Assembly: GCF_000264905.1 (NCBI RefSeq)
Contig: NW_006763132.1
Location: 2,578,719 to 2,642,718, forward strand
DNA: 64,000 nucleotides
DNA from: Stereum hirsutum FP-91666 SS1
Taxonomy: Eukaryota > Basidiomycota > Agaricomycetes > Russulales > Stereaceae
Direction: 5' to 3'
The position numbers were made by a program, and so were the translations under genes. Every line of letters starts with the position of its first letter. Position 1 is the stretch's first letter. Below the pieces are notes generated by a model. The model did no database searches and was not told the origin of the DNA. It was given only the letters and a program-made list of their open reading frames with translations. This document shows, one piece after another, positions 47,229-59,637 of the stretch.

Positions 47229-48065
47229 ATGTCTTCCGATAACCGTGACAACTTTCCCCACTCTGAGCCCATTCCAATCGGAAACTCGCCCTCTCGCCGT
47301 CGCGGCGTGTCTTTCTCGTCTACGGACAGCTCACCATCGTCGCCACCTATCCAAACACCCGTATCTGCTTATTCACCCAAGGTGGCGACGTCGCCCTCTG
47401 CATCTTCTCCGATTCTGTCGTATTTCTTGAGCTCTCCGACGAAGCCCAGCACGTTTCCATTCCGTACCCCGCCCTTCGGCAACGCCCCTGTCTTCGAAGG
47501 TCTGTTTTGTACCTATTTGCTGTGATAGGGTGTGTATAGTCTAAACACAATGGCCTCGAATAGATGAGGAGGCGCCCGACCCAGATGGACCTCCTTCCTC
47601 AATGCACGCTCGTCGTGCGTCCACTGCCTGGGGTGGTAACTCCCGCCTCCCTGCTACGCCAGCACAGCCGGCCCCTGTTCCGGCTCAGCACTCTCAGCAC
47701 CAGCGCGGCGTAGGGGTCCTTCGTCGACTCTCCCTTGGTGGAGGGTTCAGAGTGAGTCCCCTGTTCTTATCTTCCGTCGCCCCTATCCTCGTTCCGGCTT
47801 GTACGCAAACCTGTACTGAATGTTACACACTCTGCGTCATCAGCCGAGCGGCTTTGACCGAACTGGGTCACCACCTAGTCCTTCTACCCCTCCACCCTCC
47901 ACCATCGCCACATCCCCACCTGTTTCTCTGGCTAGTCCTGCATCGGGCGAGAGGAGGGCGAGGAGGGCCACAACTCTTGCCGTCCGAGCACCCGAAAAGC
48001 CCAAGAGAGCGCCGTCACCCATGGGCGAGCGCATCTTGAAGGGCCACTTCGATGGGTTCAACTGA
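47229..48065 (+). CDS. Conserved serine/proline-rich basidiomycete protein, function unknown
   Basis: Three exons. Exon 1 from ATG 47229 encodes MSSDNRDNFPHSEPIPIGNS, then the basic-Ser motif SPSRRRGVSFSST and a long Ser/Pro tract, ending FGNAPVFE. Exon 2 encodes DEEAPDPDGPPSSMHARRAS and RGVGVLRRLSLGGGFR. Exon 3 encodes PSGFDRTGSPPSPSTPPPST and ends PSPMGERILKGHFDGFN with TGA at 48063-48065. Most of it is probably disordered, and the spaced basic-Ser motifs (RRRGVSF, RRLSLGG, RRAST) look like kinase or 14-3-3 sites. The end motif GERILKGHFDGF is, as I recall, shared by related basidiomycete proteins and is the only strongly conserved part. No function is known to me. Gene model confidence is high. 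Confidence 0.7.
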
Positions 48066-49433
48066 GCCATCTGGATGCATCAAGTCGAAACGAGGGTCGT
48101 TGACGGCCTCATCTCATCGATCTCAGCCGTATGGCGTCGGCCTCCATCGCACAGGCCCCCATCGCACATTCTGCTGCATCGGCATGGCTTCTGTACCTCG
48201 ATCCCGTCTCGTCTCACTTCACGGTCACTGTAACCATCCCCCGCCACACGCATTCCGTCTCGTTCATCTGTCTCTCGCGTCATCGGACTGTGATTCATCA
48301 CCGTCTCCATCATTGTACCATCATCCTAATTCCGAAGTGGAGCAACAGTCTCTCTGATAAAACGACGAGTGTAGGAAGGAGAAGTCTCCATCATTTATAA
48401 CAACAACAATACCGTCGTCTGCGGTGCTCGTCTCGTCTCGAACACGCCTTCCTGCGCGCTCATCGATCTGTTGGAGTTCACCGCAGGTGACCCGAGCTGT
48501 CTACCTACTCCAACGCGGCTCGTCTCCTTCATGGTGAGCGCTCTCGGTCGTCGCGGCCGTCTATACTCGTTTCGGTCTGCGCAGCCGCTGCACGATCGTG
48601 TCTGATCACCGCCAAAATACGTCCTACACACCGTTCGATTTTCATTGTACACCTCGCATCGCGCGTACATAATTCATCATCGTCATCACCATTGCACTCA
48701 TACGTCACACATCATACTACCTGTCTTTCGTCTCCACCTTCGATCTCGTCTTCAGCTTCATCGCCAGTCGTTATTGAGCGCCGCCCTCGCCATTCGTTCC
48801 AATTTGGTCCACCATCCACCGTCTGAAGTGTTCATCAATGTATACTTATCCTCTTGCCTTCTCTGTGCGCGATAGACTGGTCATTTTCGTGTTTCACGCA
48901 CTCTACTTCTCCTCTTCTTCGTCCGTTTCTTTAGCTTCCCTTTCTCCTGCCTTTCCGTTCTCTTATGGTTCACCATCTACTTTGTATGGACCGATGTATG
49001 TTCGAATGTCTTGTGCGTCTGCAGTCTTTTGGATAGTCATGTACTTCTACCAGTTCCTACTCTCTCTTCCTTGGTTTTCATGTCGAATAAGTATGTACAC
49101 GTCTGTAAGTAATATTATTGCGTATTCGAGACTGTATAGTCTTCATCCTGTCTAAAGGGTGGTTACTCGTCTTTCAAGATGTGTAACCGAATACAGTAGT
49201 TACTGTAAATACGGCGCTCAGAGGGCACGAGTTGGTCTCCGCGATCTCCGCGGCAGGACGTGCTAAATGGGAGCGAATTTATTCATAGCATGAGAAGTAA
49301 AGTCTCCACAGATCCAATACTCGGTATATCCACTACGAGGAAGGCACAGATACAAATAGATATCCTAACATTAACCTCCTGCTGGATGCTTGAGCTTGGT
49401 CGATGAGTCAGGAGTATGAATGCTCGTCCAAGT
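48066..49433. other. Intergenic region rich in C/T runs (about 1.4 kb)
   Basis: Downstream of the serine-rich gene, convergent with the ankyrin-like gene. Long C/T-rich stretches with many TCATC and CCATC words give overlapping open frames, none convincing. Probably a long 3' untranslated region and spacer. Confidence 0.4.
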
Positions 49434-50428
49434 CTACTGTCCAGACCTCATCGCCATCATCAAGCTAATTGTCTTCATGTCGGGCACACACCCCTTCTCC
49501 TTCATCATCCAATCTACTATATCCATCGCACCATGCCTCACCGCCGTCTGAAGCAATCCAGGGGTCACCTTCATCCTGTCCTCCGTTCTCCGTCTCTTGG
49601 CTCCAGACGCCACAGTGGCGTTTTCACCACCGCTGCCCGCATCAGCCACAGCGGCCTCCATTCTGCGACCGAAGCTTGACCTTCGTGAGCTGAACGGAAC
49701 TGTAGTTGTATCGGTAGTTGGTGGCGTGTATCCTCGTTCGACCAACATCCTCACTAACCCAAGATCCCGCATCTGGATGGCCACCTTCACAGCGATACCC
49801 CCTTTCAGCCCCGGATCTGCGCCATTATCCAGCAGAAATTCTATCAACGGCACGAAACCGGCCAATACAGCCCTAGCCAATGCATAGCCCTCATGTGCGT
49901 TCGTATCCGGTCTCGGGATCTTCGGATGATTATACAGGAATTTTAGGAACGGCAGAGGTGCGTGGCGTTCCTTGAGGGGTATGCTTCTGGGTTGGCGTTG
50001 TTGTAAGGAGCGGAAGAGACGGCGAGGGAGGTGTGGGGGTTGGATGAGGAGGTGGGGATGGGATGTGACGATGGGATGGGCGAGGAGAGAGGAGAGGACG
50101 GCTTCTGTGACGAGTGGGTAGCGGAGGATGACTGTTAGGAGTTGCGGTTTGGGCGCGGTGGATTTGTTTAGAAATATTTGGTGACGATTGAGAAGATATG
50201 TTGCGTGGACTGAGGGAGGTGCATGTTTGAAGACGGCGTGGAGACGTTTGCAGGTCAGTGGGAGGTGCTCTGACAGGGCGAAGAAGTAGATCTCGTAGAG
50301 CAGCTGGTAAATTATGAAGAAAGTATTTTGTTAGTAAATTATATCAAGGGAAAACTGAAACAGAACAATAGAAGAACCTCGACTGGAAGCGTGTCCAGAG
50401 ATTTCTGGCGAAGGATCATGGTGGTCAT
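49434..50428 (-). CDS. Ankyrin-repeat-like protein with F-box-like N terminus
   Basis: Exon 1 from ATG 50428 encodes MTTMILRQKSLDTLPVE. After an intron comes LLYEIYFFALSEHLPLTCKR, together resembling an F-box start (LP-x-E-L-x-x-EI). A region rich in Leu, Pro, His and Arg follows, then NAHEGYALARAVLAGFVPLI and EFLLDNGADPGLKGGIAVKV. In these, LLDNGADP is a textbook ankyrin turn. They continue with VAIQMRDLGLVRMLVERGYT and, further on, LLQTAVRHGAMDIVDWMMKE, a second ankyrin-type helix pair. The protein ends MMAMRSGQ with TAG at 49436-49434. It could be a ubiquitin-ligase adaptor, as for many F-box/ankyrin fungal proteins, but that is inference. Basic and Ser-rich linkers (KRRRTED) separate the repeats. 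Confidence 0.6.
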
Positions 50429-51191
50429 TGAGTGAAGGTGGCGAGCGAGTGGCGACAGGCTCCTCCGAGGGAGAGCTCGGGCCGGCGATATCGATTTCAA
50501 GCGGCGATCAAATCAAACAAAATGATTAGTGGCCCGAGAATATTCTGCGGTTCTCGTTCCCCTACCATAAGTACCTCGGGAGTGCAGCGTCTACGTTCTG
50601 TGAACTCCTGTGATCAACTCCTGCAAAAGCTTGACTTTATTCAAATATTCAATCCCACCTACTGCTCGAGTCAGCCGTGGCCGTTCTGTTTTTCTCAATA
50701 ACCTGTCCATGACGTTCGAGATTATCAATTTCGATCCCATTCTCGACTTGTCTGGCGCATTCTCAACTGCTTGTGCTTGCCTTGTGCTATCAGTGCGAAC
50801 CTAACATCTCAATAACGTGAGTAGCCAGATGTTTCAGGCTGCTTGGACTCAACTCTATGCTGATACGTGTCCATACGTGTCGCTACTTAGTACTCGCCGA
50901 CTGATAAACAGCCACCCAACCTTGAAGGGATTGCTATATATGTTACCCTTTCTCGGGGCGTTCCGTCACTTGACCATCTCGTACAGCTCCTTCCAGGATC
51001 TTCAGATGCCGTTGTACTGTTGTTCAGGCGGTGCGCACCGCCTCGCACAACACAAGACGCCTATCTTGCTACCCCACCGCCACATCTGATATCTTTCGAG
51101 AACCGGCCGTGCAGCTACTTTTAAGAGGACTACTTCTCGAAGAACATCTTCACACAATCTCTATCTTATTGATCTCCTTCAAAACGCGTAA
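50429..51191. other. Divergent intergenic region (ankyrin-like / MLKL-like)
   Basis: About 760 bases holding two promoters. No coding exon supported. Confidence 0.45.
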
Positions 51192-53542
51192 ATGAGGCTT
51201 GCTACCGACCGCATATCATCGGATGGACGCAGGGATGTCGCATTGGCGTCCAGTATCTGGATTCTGCAACGTATTCATGTGAGTATTTCTCTTTTCCCAG
51301 CCCTAGTCACAGTCCTCACTTGCAGGACCGCGGCTTTTCTCACAGGATATTGCGGATAGCAGCGGAGTCCCTTTCTTGAATAGCGCCGTGGGACTGGCGC
51401 TTAGTATACTTCAAACCATGTCGGATGCTCGGGATAACATGGCCACTTGTCAGGACCTCGCCGCATATGCCGCCGAGGTCGTACTGACTATCCATGATGC
51501 AATGAAGGGTGTCGATTCTGTGAGTCCTGAGACGCTCAAACATGTTGTAGACTTCGAGGGGTAAGTTCACTCTTATTCAGGGCCAAGTATCTGGCATCCA
51601 AAGCACTAACTGTCGCATCTCCTGACAGATCGCTGAGAGGTATCAAAACCGACCTCGAATTTCTAGGCAAGAAATCGTTATGGTATCAGATGCTATGTCA
51701 GGTTCGAATAGCTGGTCGCATCAAGCTTCACCGGCAGAATTTAGAGAGAGCGCTGAGCTTGTTTGGGGTACGTGTCGGCCTCGAAAAAGTTAAATCTGTT
51801 CGTATCATCGACCGTATCAACCCCAGGTCAAAATGACCATGGCCGTGGAGACAAAGGTCTCGGCCTCCTTAGGCATTTTGAAGCGCATCGAAGTTGACGT
51901 TACAAGGATTGGGGACGCTGTCGCCCCAGCTATAGCAGGCAAGACCATCGACAGTGAGCTGGTATGTCTTTAATAAAGAAGTATTCCTTCGTGCATAGAT
52001 TCTCACAGATAAATACTTGCGTAGATCGTTCAGCCGACCGAGATAGAATTACGACAAGAACTCGCCGCCAGGTCAGGTTATCGCATTCACTCGGCTGAAC
52101 ACAAGGGGAAGAGAGTGATGGTCATGGTTTTCGAAGGAAGTCAGGCCAAGAAGGTAATATCTGTTTATTTCTCTTCCTGATGTACTGTCTCATGAATTCC
52201 GGATAGGATCGAGATAGAGCTCTCTCTTGCAGGACAAGGATATTGTAGGTGCACCTTTAACTGGCTAGATTTCGGTTTGGTATTGAACACTCTAGTGGAC
52301 AGCCATCCTAATCTGCCCCAAATTATCGGTGTATCGCCTGATTCCGTCAGCTATTCTCCGTATATCATGTTACGAGGAGGTACCGCATCTGTGCTGAGCT
52401 GTGAAAATTTCGAGTGTGCGGACTGACTTTTCGATGCAGATTACGATAGGAAGGCCCAGTATGTAATTGGTTCTGCACTCATGACCATGGATACCAGCAA
52501 ATCCTTAAAATTGATCTCAGAACTGGTAAAGTTGTTCTCTTTTCTAATCACGAATCCACGCACTGACTATGGAACCGCATAGCTTGCGAGTGTAGCGGTA
52601 AGTTCATGACGATGTTTCCTTCCACAGGAGGTCACGCTTATATATTACCCTTTACAGGCAGGTTTAGATTACCTTCGTAGCCAGGATGTGACATCCGAAC
52701 GTAGTTCTTCCTTACACCGTATAGATGAATATGTACGTCGTATCAATTTTATTCCATAGATAACACTGCTTACGAACTCTTGAAGGATCTGGACGTTTTC
52801 AGCAACGCAGAGGGCCGTATATACATCTCCATCAACCCTGCCTATTTTGAATATGGAGTAGATCCTCTGCTGAACGAATTTCCGAACGAGTTATCAGCAG
52901 AGGAGCGAACGCTGAATGCACCGATATGGAATCGATTCAATGCCCTGACTAGGCTGGTCAGTGATCTCATCGACCACTCGGAGTTCTCTAAGAGCTGACA
53001 ACAGACTCAATTCAGCTTCTGTATCGAGCAAATGGGATCTCATACGGTCTGTTTTGTGTGGTTGTTGCACTCATCCCAGATTCTGATGGATATTTCGAAC
53101 AGACAAGTACGGTGACCAGGACGGACATTTCGTTATCTTCGACTACCGCCTGCCCCGGGCGATTCGCTCTAGCCAGGCCCTTCCTCTACTAGATGTGGCG
53201 CCTGAGGTCGCATTACGAATGCGTTTCAAGGGCGGAAACAACATGTTTGGTAAACCGCGCTCGCTGAGCGAAATCTCAGACGGTTATCGCGCAAAGGTCG
53301 ACTTGATATCTCATTCGGAAAAGCTCGCCATTCTGGAGGTAGCTCATGGCAGGCTGAAGGAGCAGTCACGTAACACCGTCATGTCGCTGGAACCACAATA
53401 TCTCGCTATCGCCTCTCAATGGAGGCCCGAACCAGATCTCAGATGTGGGTGTTGGTATGAGGAGGATCAGCCAGAAACGTACACACCAATTTCAGAAGAG
53501 TCGAGAATATGGACCTTCGCTGGCTCTAGTCCTTCGAGTTAA
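51192..53542 (+). CDS. MLKL-like four-helix N-terminal domain fused to a pseudokinase-like domain
   Basis: Multi-exon gene. Exon 1 (51192-51278) ends SSIWILQRIH. Exon 2 (51346-51560) encodes DIADSSGVPFLNSAVGLALS then TCQDLAAYAAEVVLTIHDAM. Exon 3 starts at 51629 with SLRGIKTDLEFLGKK. This pattern matches the MLKL-type N-terminal helical bundle found in many Agaricomycete proteins. VKMTMAVETKVSASLGILKR forms the brace-like helix. Then comes a kinase-like region: KGKRVMVMVFEGSQAKK (beta-3, Met where the catalytic Lys should be), NLPQIIGVSPDSVSYSPYIM, LASVAAGLDYLRSQ and DLDVFSNAEGRIYISINPAY. No HRD or DFG motif is present, so it should be catalytically dead. The C-terminal part holds FVIFDYRLPRAIRSSQALPL and ends FAGSSPSS with TAA at 53540-53542. 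A cell-death or immune role is inferred from the domain only. Confidence 0.72.
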
Positions 53543-53694
53543 TGGTTCGGTTACTTATCGTGGTTCTCGTTGATGTATTCTACTGATCTCATACGAATTT
53601 CTCTTCACATAATCCATACTCTGAAGTCAGTCGTGTGAGCATCCGAGCTGCTACTCAAAATGAACATTTACGTTCGGTACAGTGAGCAGGGTAT

Positions 53695-53892
53695 ATGACT
53701 AACCTTCAATTCACAGACTACGAGCGCGTTGTTAAACAATCGGACCTCGATACCACCCCTGAATATTGGTGGGAATGTGGTGTTTGGCCTGTCTACTTGT
53801 TTTGCATGGTCCACGATAGCATCAGAGAAAGGTTTATATCATGTGCCGTTAATCATCAAAGTGACATTCAGATTAGGACTGAGCAGGGATAA
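53695..53892 (+). pseudogene. Possible remnant or isolated exon downstream of the MLKL-like gene
   Basis: Open frame of 65 codons with a protein-like core, TDYERVVKQSDLDTTPEYWW followed by ECGVWPVYLFCMVHDSIRER. It has no clear splice partner and a stop shortly after. It may be a 3' exon of the MLKL-like gene in an alternative form, a separate tiny gene, or the remnant of one. Low certainty. Confidence 0.25.
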
Positions 53893-53961
53893 TTGAAGCG
53901 TATAGTATGCCAAAGCAGGCGGGTATATTCGGACAGCCACTACTTTCTCATTCCCTCATCA

Positions 53962-56900
53962 CTACTTGCTACCACCCTCCACCCCACGCTCCTTCGTAGC
54001 ATGTCGTAGATCATTCAAAGTTATACCTGACCGTTCACACATACCGCGGAAGACCCCATTCTCTATCTGATATAAGTTCTCCGGTGTGTCGAGTTCAGCA
54101 ATCTTCCCGGCGTCGAGCACGCATATCCTGTCATACGATATGATAGTCCGCAGACGATCTGGAGATACGACAACAAACCGTGGTCAGCGAAAAAGTCAGG
54201 CCCAACACGGAGGAGTAGAGCATACGAGCGATGCAGAGAATAGTCCGGTCCCCGAACTCAGTTGCGATGGTCTTCTGGATATTCCTGTCCGTTTCGTAAT
54301 CAACGGATGCCGTTGCCTCGTCCAGAACGAGGATTCTGCTGTCCTTGACCAGAGCTCGCGCAAGCGAGACGAGCGATCGTTGGCCGATAGATAGGTTCGC
54401 GCCTTCTGCGTCGATAGGACTGTCCAGGCTGAAGCGAGGGTTAGATACAGACGGAGTACTCGATCCGTCCTTGTGGGCGGGCTCAGTGGATGACCGTTGA
54501 CCTGGAATCTGCTCCACGAGGTACGAACGCTTGAGGGCGTCCCATAGCTTCGCATCATCGTGTACATTGAATGGATCCAAATTGCTGCGCAGTGTCCCAG
54601 AGACTGACCATCAAAACATCAGAGGTGGTGTTGAGTCAGAAGAACAGTGAGGATACTCACATAGAGTGGCTTCCTGAGGAATGATGGATAACGCGCCTCG
54701 AACATCCGCAAGTCCAACTTTCGAGATGTCTATGCCGTCGATAGTCATAGACCCGGACATCGCTTCCACGATCCTGAACAGTGCGACCATGACGGAAGAC
54801 TTTCCAGCGCCAGTTCTGCAAGTCAAGGTACGAACAGTAGTCAGCTCAGCTAGTCTTCTTGCCCACCATTTCTAGTTGCCACTCACCGACCCACAATCCC
54901 GATCTTCTCGCCGCTTCGAACTGAGAGACTAAGGCCTTTGAGAACAGGGGGTAGACTTGGTCTATACCTCATGGCCACATCCTTGAGTTCAATTTCACCC
55001 GCAGAGGGCCAAGATGCTGGTGGCTTGACTGATTCAATCTCATGTGGCGCCTCTTGTTCGATGTGCTCCGTGTAGTATACCATCCGCTCGACCGAGTTCA
55101 TATCGTTCTCGACTTGGGACAATTGGCGGATGAGGTATCCGAAAGTCTACAAATATTAGAACCAATCGTGAGTGAAAGATATTTACGAAGCCGGACGTGA
55201 TGCGTACAACTTGGACCTGGAGGATGTATGAGAGCACAACGCCGGTCTGTGCGGGAGAGATGGTAAACCGCGTTCCGACGGTCAAGACGGCGACGGCGAA
55301 AGTAAGAAGCGCCCCAAAACAATCCAGTCGTATTCCAAGCCACCTCTATAAATCAACGATAAATACCGGATAACAAGCAGTTGAAAGCAGCGAGAGACGG
55401 CGAACCTGGTTTACCACTGTCATCCAATAAGCTCTATATAAATAAAAATGGCCAAGTCAATAATTGTGGACACGGTCAAAATAAGTGAGTACCTCACCGG
55501 TTCTCGATGTCGACCAATTTCTCATTCTCGTTGTGGAACCTTTCAAATTCGCCGTATGCCCGTATGGTGGCCAAGCCAGACAAAGACTCAGAGAAGTGAG
55601 AGTACAGCGAAGAACGCAGGATGGCATCTATCCCGTGCGTCAGTGCCGTTCACAAATGTTGAATGAGTTGACCGTATGAGAGCTTACCCAGTCGCTGTCA
55701 AATCGTCCATCGATGAGCTTGAGGAATTTCATGATATGAGAGACGAAAACGCACCTTGATCTCAACCGCACTAGCTCTATAATAGGCCGACGCTAATGCA
55801 TACAAGACGGCACACACGGCAACCGCGACTAAGAACCAGGGGAGAATAATAGCAATGAGAATAATTGCTCCGACTGCACCGGCAGCCATGTTGATGAACA
55901 TGCGCAGGTCATCTGTAAACAACTCCGTGTAAATTTCCGCCGTTTGGTCACAAATGGGATCGCCGTACCCGCGATGACGTTGTCAAGTGCGTCCACGTCT
56001 TTGGAGAACCTATTCATAATACGACCAAGCGGCTAACATAGTCAAGTCAGCTGAAGATTGCTATGAAGGGAAAACAGCGGAGGGTGGCGTACTGTAGTTT
56101 CAAAGAACGACATCGGTGCATGCATGACGCGGTTGAGAGCATTCTTTAAATGTAGAGTCAGCAATCGAACGGACTCTTCCAGACCAGAAATGAGAAAAAC
56201 GGACGTGGTGAAGTCGCTTTGACGCGGAATAGACGATCAAGGACATCATGACACCCATGAAAAGACCTGTGAGGGCTTGACCAAAGCCGAGCGCTGCGTA
56301 GATACCCATCTGATGAAGATATGTAGGAGTATGAGTTGTGAACATACGACGGGGCAGCTGTAAAGGCTGATAGACATACATAAAAGCCTTGTGGTTCCGC
56401 CCATTTCCTAAAGGTAATGTCAGCATGCACTCATCACGATGACACCGAACTAGTTATCAAGTGACCTACATTTCCTGCCAGTATACAAGCCTACCAGAGT
56501 AGAACGTGCGTCGATATTAGAAGATGCAGGAAGAAGCAAGAAATACTCACCAATACGAAGACATAACCTGCGTGCCCTGCCAGATCACCAGCGCCACCAA
56601 GAAGAACGGCCCGAGGAATCCTCCATGCCCGGCTTTCAAATACGCTCCATAAACGCTCCAGTCCACGGACCCCTTATTCCTCTCCTCCTCCTGCATCATC
56701 TGTGGCGCCTGCACGACCGAAGCTCCCTTCTTCGTATCTTTCTCGTCCTCATTCTGTTCGATGTCCTTTGGCACCCCCTTTACGACCCCGGCATCACCGT
56801 CCGTCTTTACCGCAACGCCCTGATCTTTTGACAAGAATTCATCGATGAGACTCGCGAACACACCTCCAGGACTAGACATAAGCTGTTCGTAGGTCCCGTG

Positions 56901-59637
56901 TTCGGCGATCTTCCCATTGTCGAGCGTGTAGATGTAGTCAGCCTGGGATAAGAAATGTAGAGCGTGGGTAACGAGGATGCGAGTCTTGCCAGAGGAGGCG
57001 TTGAGGAGGACATTATTGAAGACAGACTCTCCGACGTGAGCGTCCAGAGCAGACAGAGGATCCTGTATATGATATAGATCGTAAGTCTGGCGAATGCAGC
57101 ACGTTGCGATCTAAAGAGGGCGCTTACGTCGAAGATCATGATGTCGCAGTCTGAATAGATGGCGCGAGCGATGTTCAACCTTTGCTTCTGACCGCCTGAG
57201 AGGGATATTCCCTGCATAATTCAGCCCAGTCAGCGATCATTGTCAGAGCAAGAGTTGTGAAGTTACCTTCTCCCCGACTTCTGTCAGGTCACCGTGGGGT
57301 AGCATCTCCAAATCCATGCCAAGACAAGCATCCCTCACCGCTTTCCAATAGCTCTCTTCCTCGAAATTCCTCCCAAAGCAAATGTTCTCCCTAATACTCG
57401 CATTCTGTATCCATGCGCTCTGCGAGCAGTACGCCACACTACCACCAAACTTGACGCTCTCTGGCTCGGAGGCTCGGCGCATTTCGCCGATGAGACCTTG
57501 TAGGAGCGAAGTCTTGCCAGAGCCAACAGGGCCGACGATTGCGACGAGGGATCCACGGGGAATGGTAAGTGAGATGTTGTCAATGGTGAAGACTGACTGT
57601 TTGTCGGCCGAGGGGTCCGGAGATGGAAACGACGCCTTCACGCCATCCTTACCCTCGTCTTTCCCTTTACCCTTCCCTTTACCATTGTCCTTAGCCTTAG
57701 ATTTCGGTCCACCACCACCTGGTCCCATCCGGATCTTGACATCCTTTATGTCGGGCGTCTTGTTGATCTCCGCCGCATCCTTGGCCGTGATGTCCCAAGA
57801 GAATGAGGCGTCCTTAACCTCGAGAGCGTTTGGCAAGGAAAGATCGGTGATGAGGGTCTCAGTGACTAGTTCGGCTTCGAAGACTTCTTGTAGGCGTTTG
57901 ACGGCGTTACTTGCGTCGGTAATTGAGCCAATGGACATCGCTGAATGTAAGTGCGTCAGTATGAGTCACATCATTTACGAAGGGACTATGACGGTTTGAA
58001 AACTCATGCACGTACGAAGGAAACCGAGCGGCATGCGAAGAAGTGTGAATAGTGTGAGTGAGGCGAAAATATTGGCGGGGTTCAGAGTGTGGCCTGAGGC
58101 TGAGTAGACGAGGAACGCGACCACGGCCGCGAGCGCAGGAGTCGCCAGCATAAGCGCTGAGTTTGCCGACTTGATGAACAGGAGGGTGCGCACGTATCTG
58201 TAGAGTAGAGCTCTTTCAGCACTATACCTAAGTAGATATGGGCGAAGAAAACGGAGGGAAAATCGTGGACATACGCCATCTCCTGCCGTCGATACTCCCT
58301 GACCCTCTTCAACATCGGCACCTCCCAAGTAAAATACTTGATCACCATCATACCCCCAAACAGCTCCTGCAACGCTTTGACCCTCTTATCCGTCCAGACC
58401 ATAGCGTTAACCCGATTCTTGATCAGCCCTCCGATGAAAATTCCCTGTACCGGCACTAAAGCCACAAACGTCGCGAAACCAGCCAGCGCGCTTGGACCAA
58501 GGTTGATGATCAACTGCACTAGACAGACGATCAACGTCACCGGCGCCGTCCAGCATACGTGGAAGTTCTGGCAGCAGAAGTCGATGCGGGAGACGTCGGT
58601 CGAGATGTGATTAACAAGACGTCCGTTGGGTAATTTAGAGCGGGAGCGTGTGGTGAGCCGCAAGGCCAGGGAGTATATAGAAGTTATGAGGCCGCCACGG
58701 AGGAGGACGCCAGTGGATGCGGTCCGGTAGAAGTAATGGTGATTGGCGACGAAACCGAGAGCTTGAAGGGCGAGGAGACCAAAAGCGTATCCCAATCCTT
58801 TACCGATGGAAGGTGCGCGTTGACCAAGTTGATGTGCATCGTATGAGGCCGTAGCGAAGTTAATGAGGGCCTATGCGACAGAGGGTTAAGCTATCGATGA
58901 ATACGGGTCATTCACTTGAGTGGAGGAGACTATCCGTACTTTGACCAGAAGAGGGCTAGTGACTTGGGACATGTCGCTGATGAGCTTGAATACCCCGCCC
59001 CACCAGAACCAGGCCATGACACTGTCATTCATCGCCATAGCCAAGCTTGCCTTCTTCTTATGCGCCTCTCGCCACTCCTTCGCTTTCTTCTCCTTCTTGC
59101 CCGTCACGTTCCACCACGTCCTCTTCACCACTCCCGGACTAATCTCTCCCTTATCGAGCCGAGCATTCCACTCGTCTGCCTTCGCCCTTCGAGCGGTGAA
59201 TGAACTCAAGATCTTGTCAGAGATGACAGCGGAGGAGCGATGGTCCTGAAGCCTCCATAGATCTGGGGCCTCGAGCGGACGGGAAAATCCGAGTGCCATG
59301 AGGGGCGTCAGCCAGGAGAACGTGAGCAAGCTGAAGAAACTGGCGGTTGCTTCTGGGGTGTAAGCCGCATCATCAACGCTCTTCGGAGGAGGAGGAGGAT
59401 CGAGGGGAAAGAAGCATCCTTTAATCATCCTACGTATCATCGTTGATATTAGTGTCGATAAAGCTCCAAACGAGGGCGGCATGCGAGGGAGAGTGGGCCA
59501 TTGACATACCCTTCAAATTTCCCGAAGCGTTTCTTTGAAATGCATGCATTGTCCTGGACATTCTCACCAAACTTCTTGAGCTCGAAGGCGGTTGTGGGAG
59601 GAGAGCCATCCTTGGGCGCGATGCTGCTCGTACCCAT
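53962..59637 (-). CDS. ABC transporter, ABCC (MRP/Yor1) full-length exporter
   Basis: Multidrug exporter with two membrane domains and two ATPase domains (TMD1-NBD1-TMD2-NBD2). ATG 59637 begins [20 protein letters not shown] and is spliced to [40 protein letters not shown] opens TMD1. NBD1 has Walker [15 protein letters not shown], signature [17 protein letters not shown] and Walker [15 protein letters not shown] (made by splicing). A Gly/Lys-rich insert ([19 protein letters not shown]) precedes its Walker A. TMD2 includes [20 protein letters not shown] and [19 protein letters not shown]2 has Walker [19 protein letters not shown], a degenerate signature [18 protein letters not shown] and Walker [18 protein letters not shown]. 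It ends [14 protein letters not shown] with TAG at 53964-53962. No extra N-terminal membrane domain is present, as in the Yor1 group. Estimated length about 1,400-1,450 residues, about 20 introns. Confidence 0.93.
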
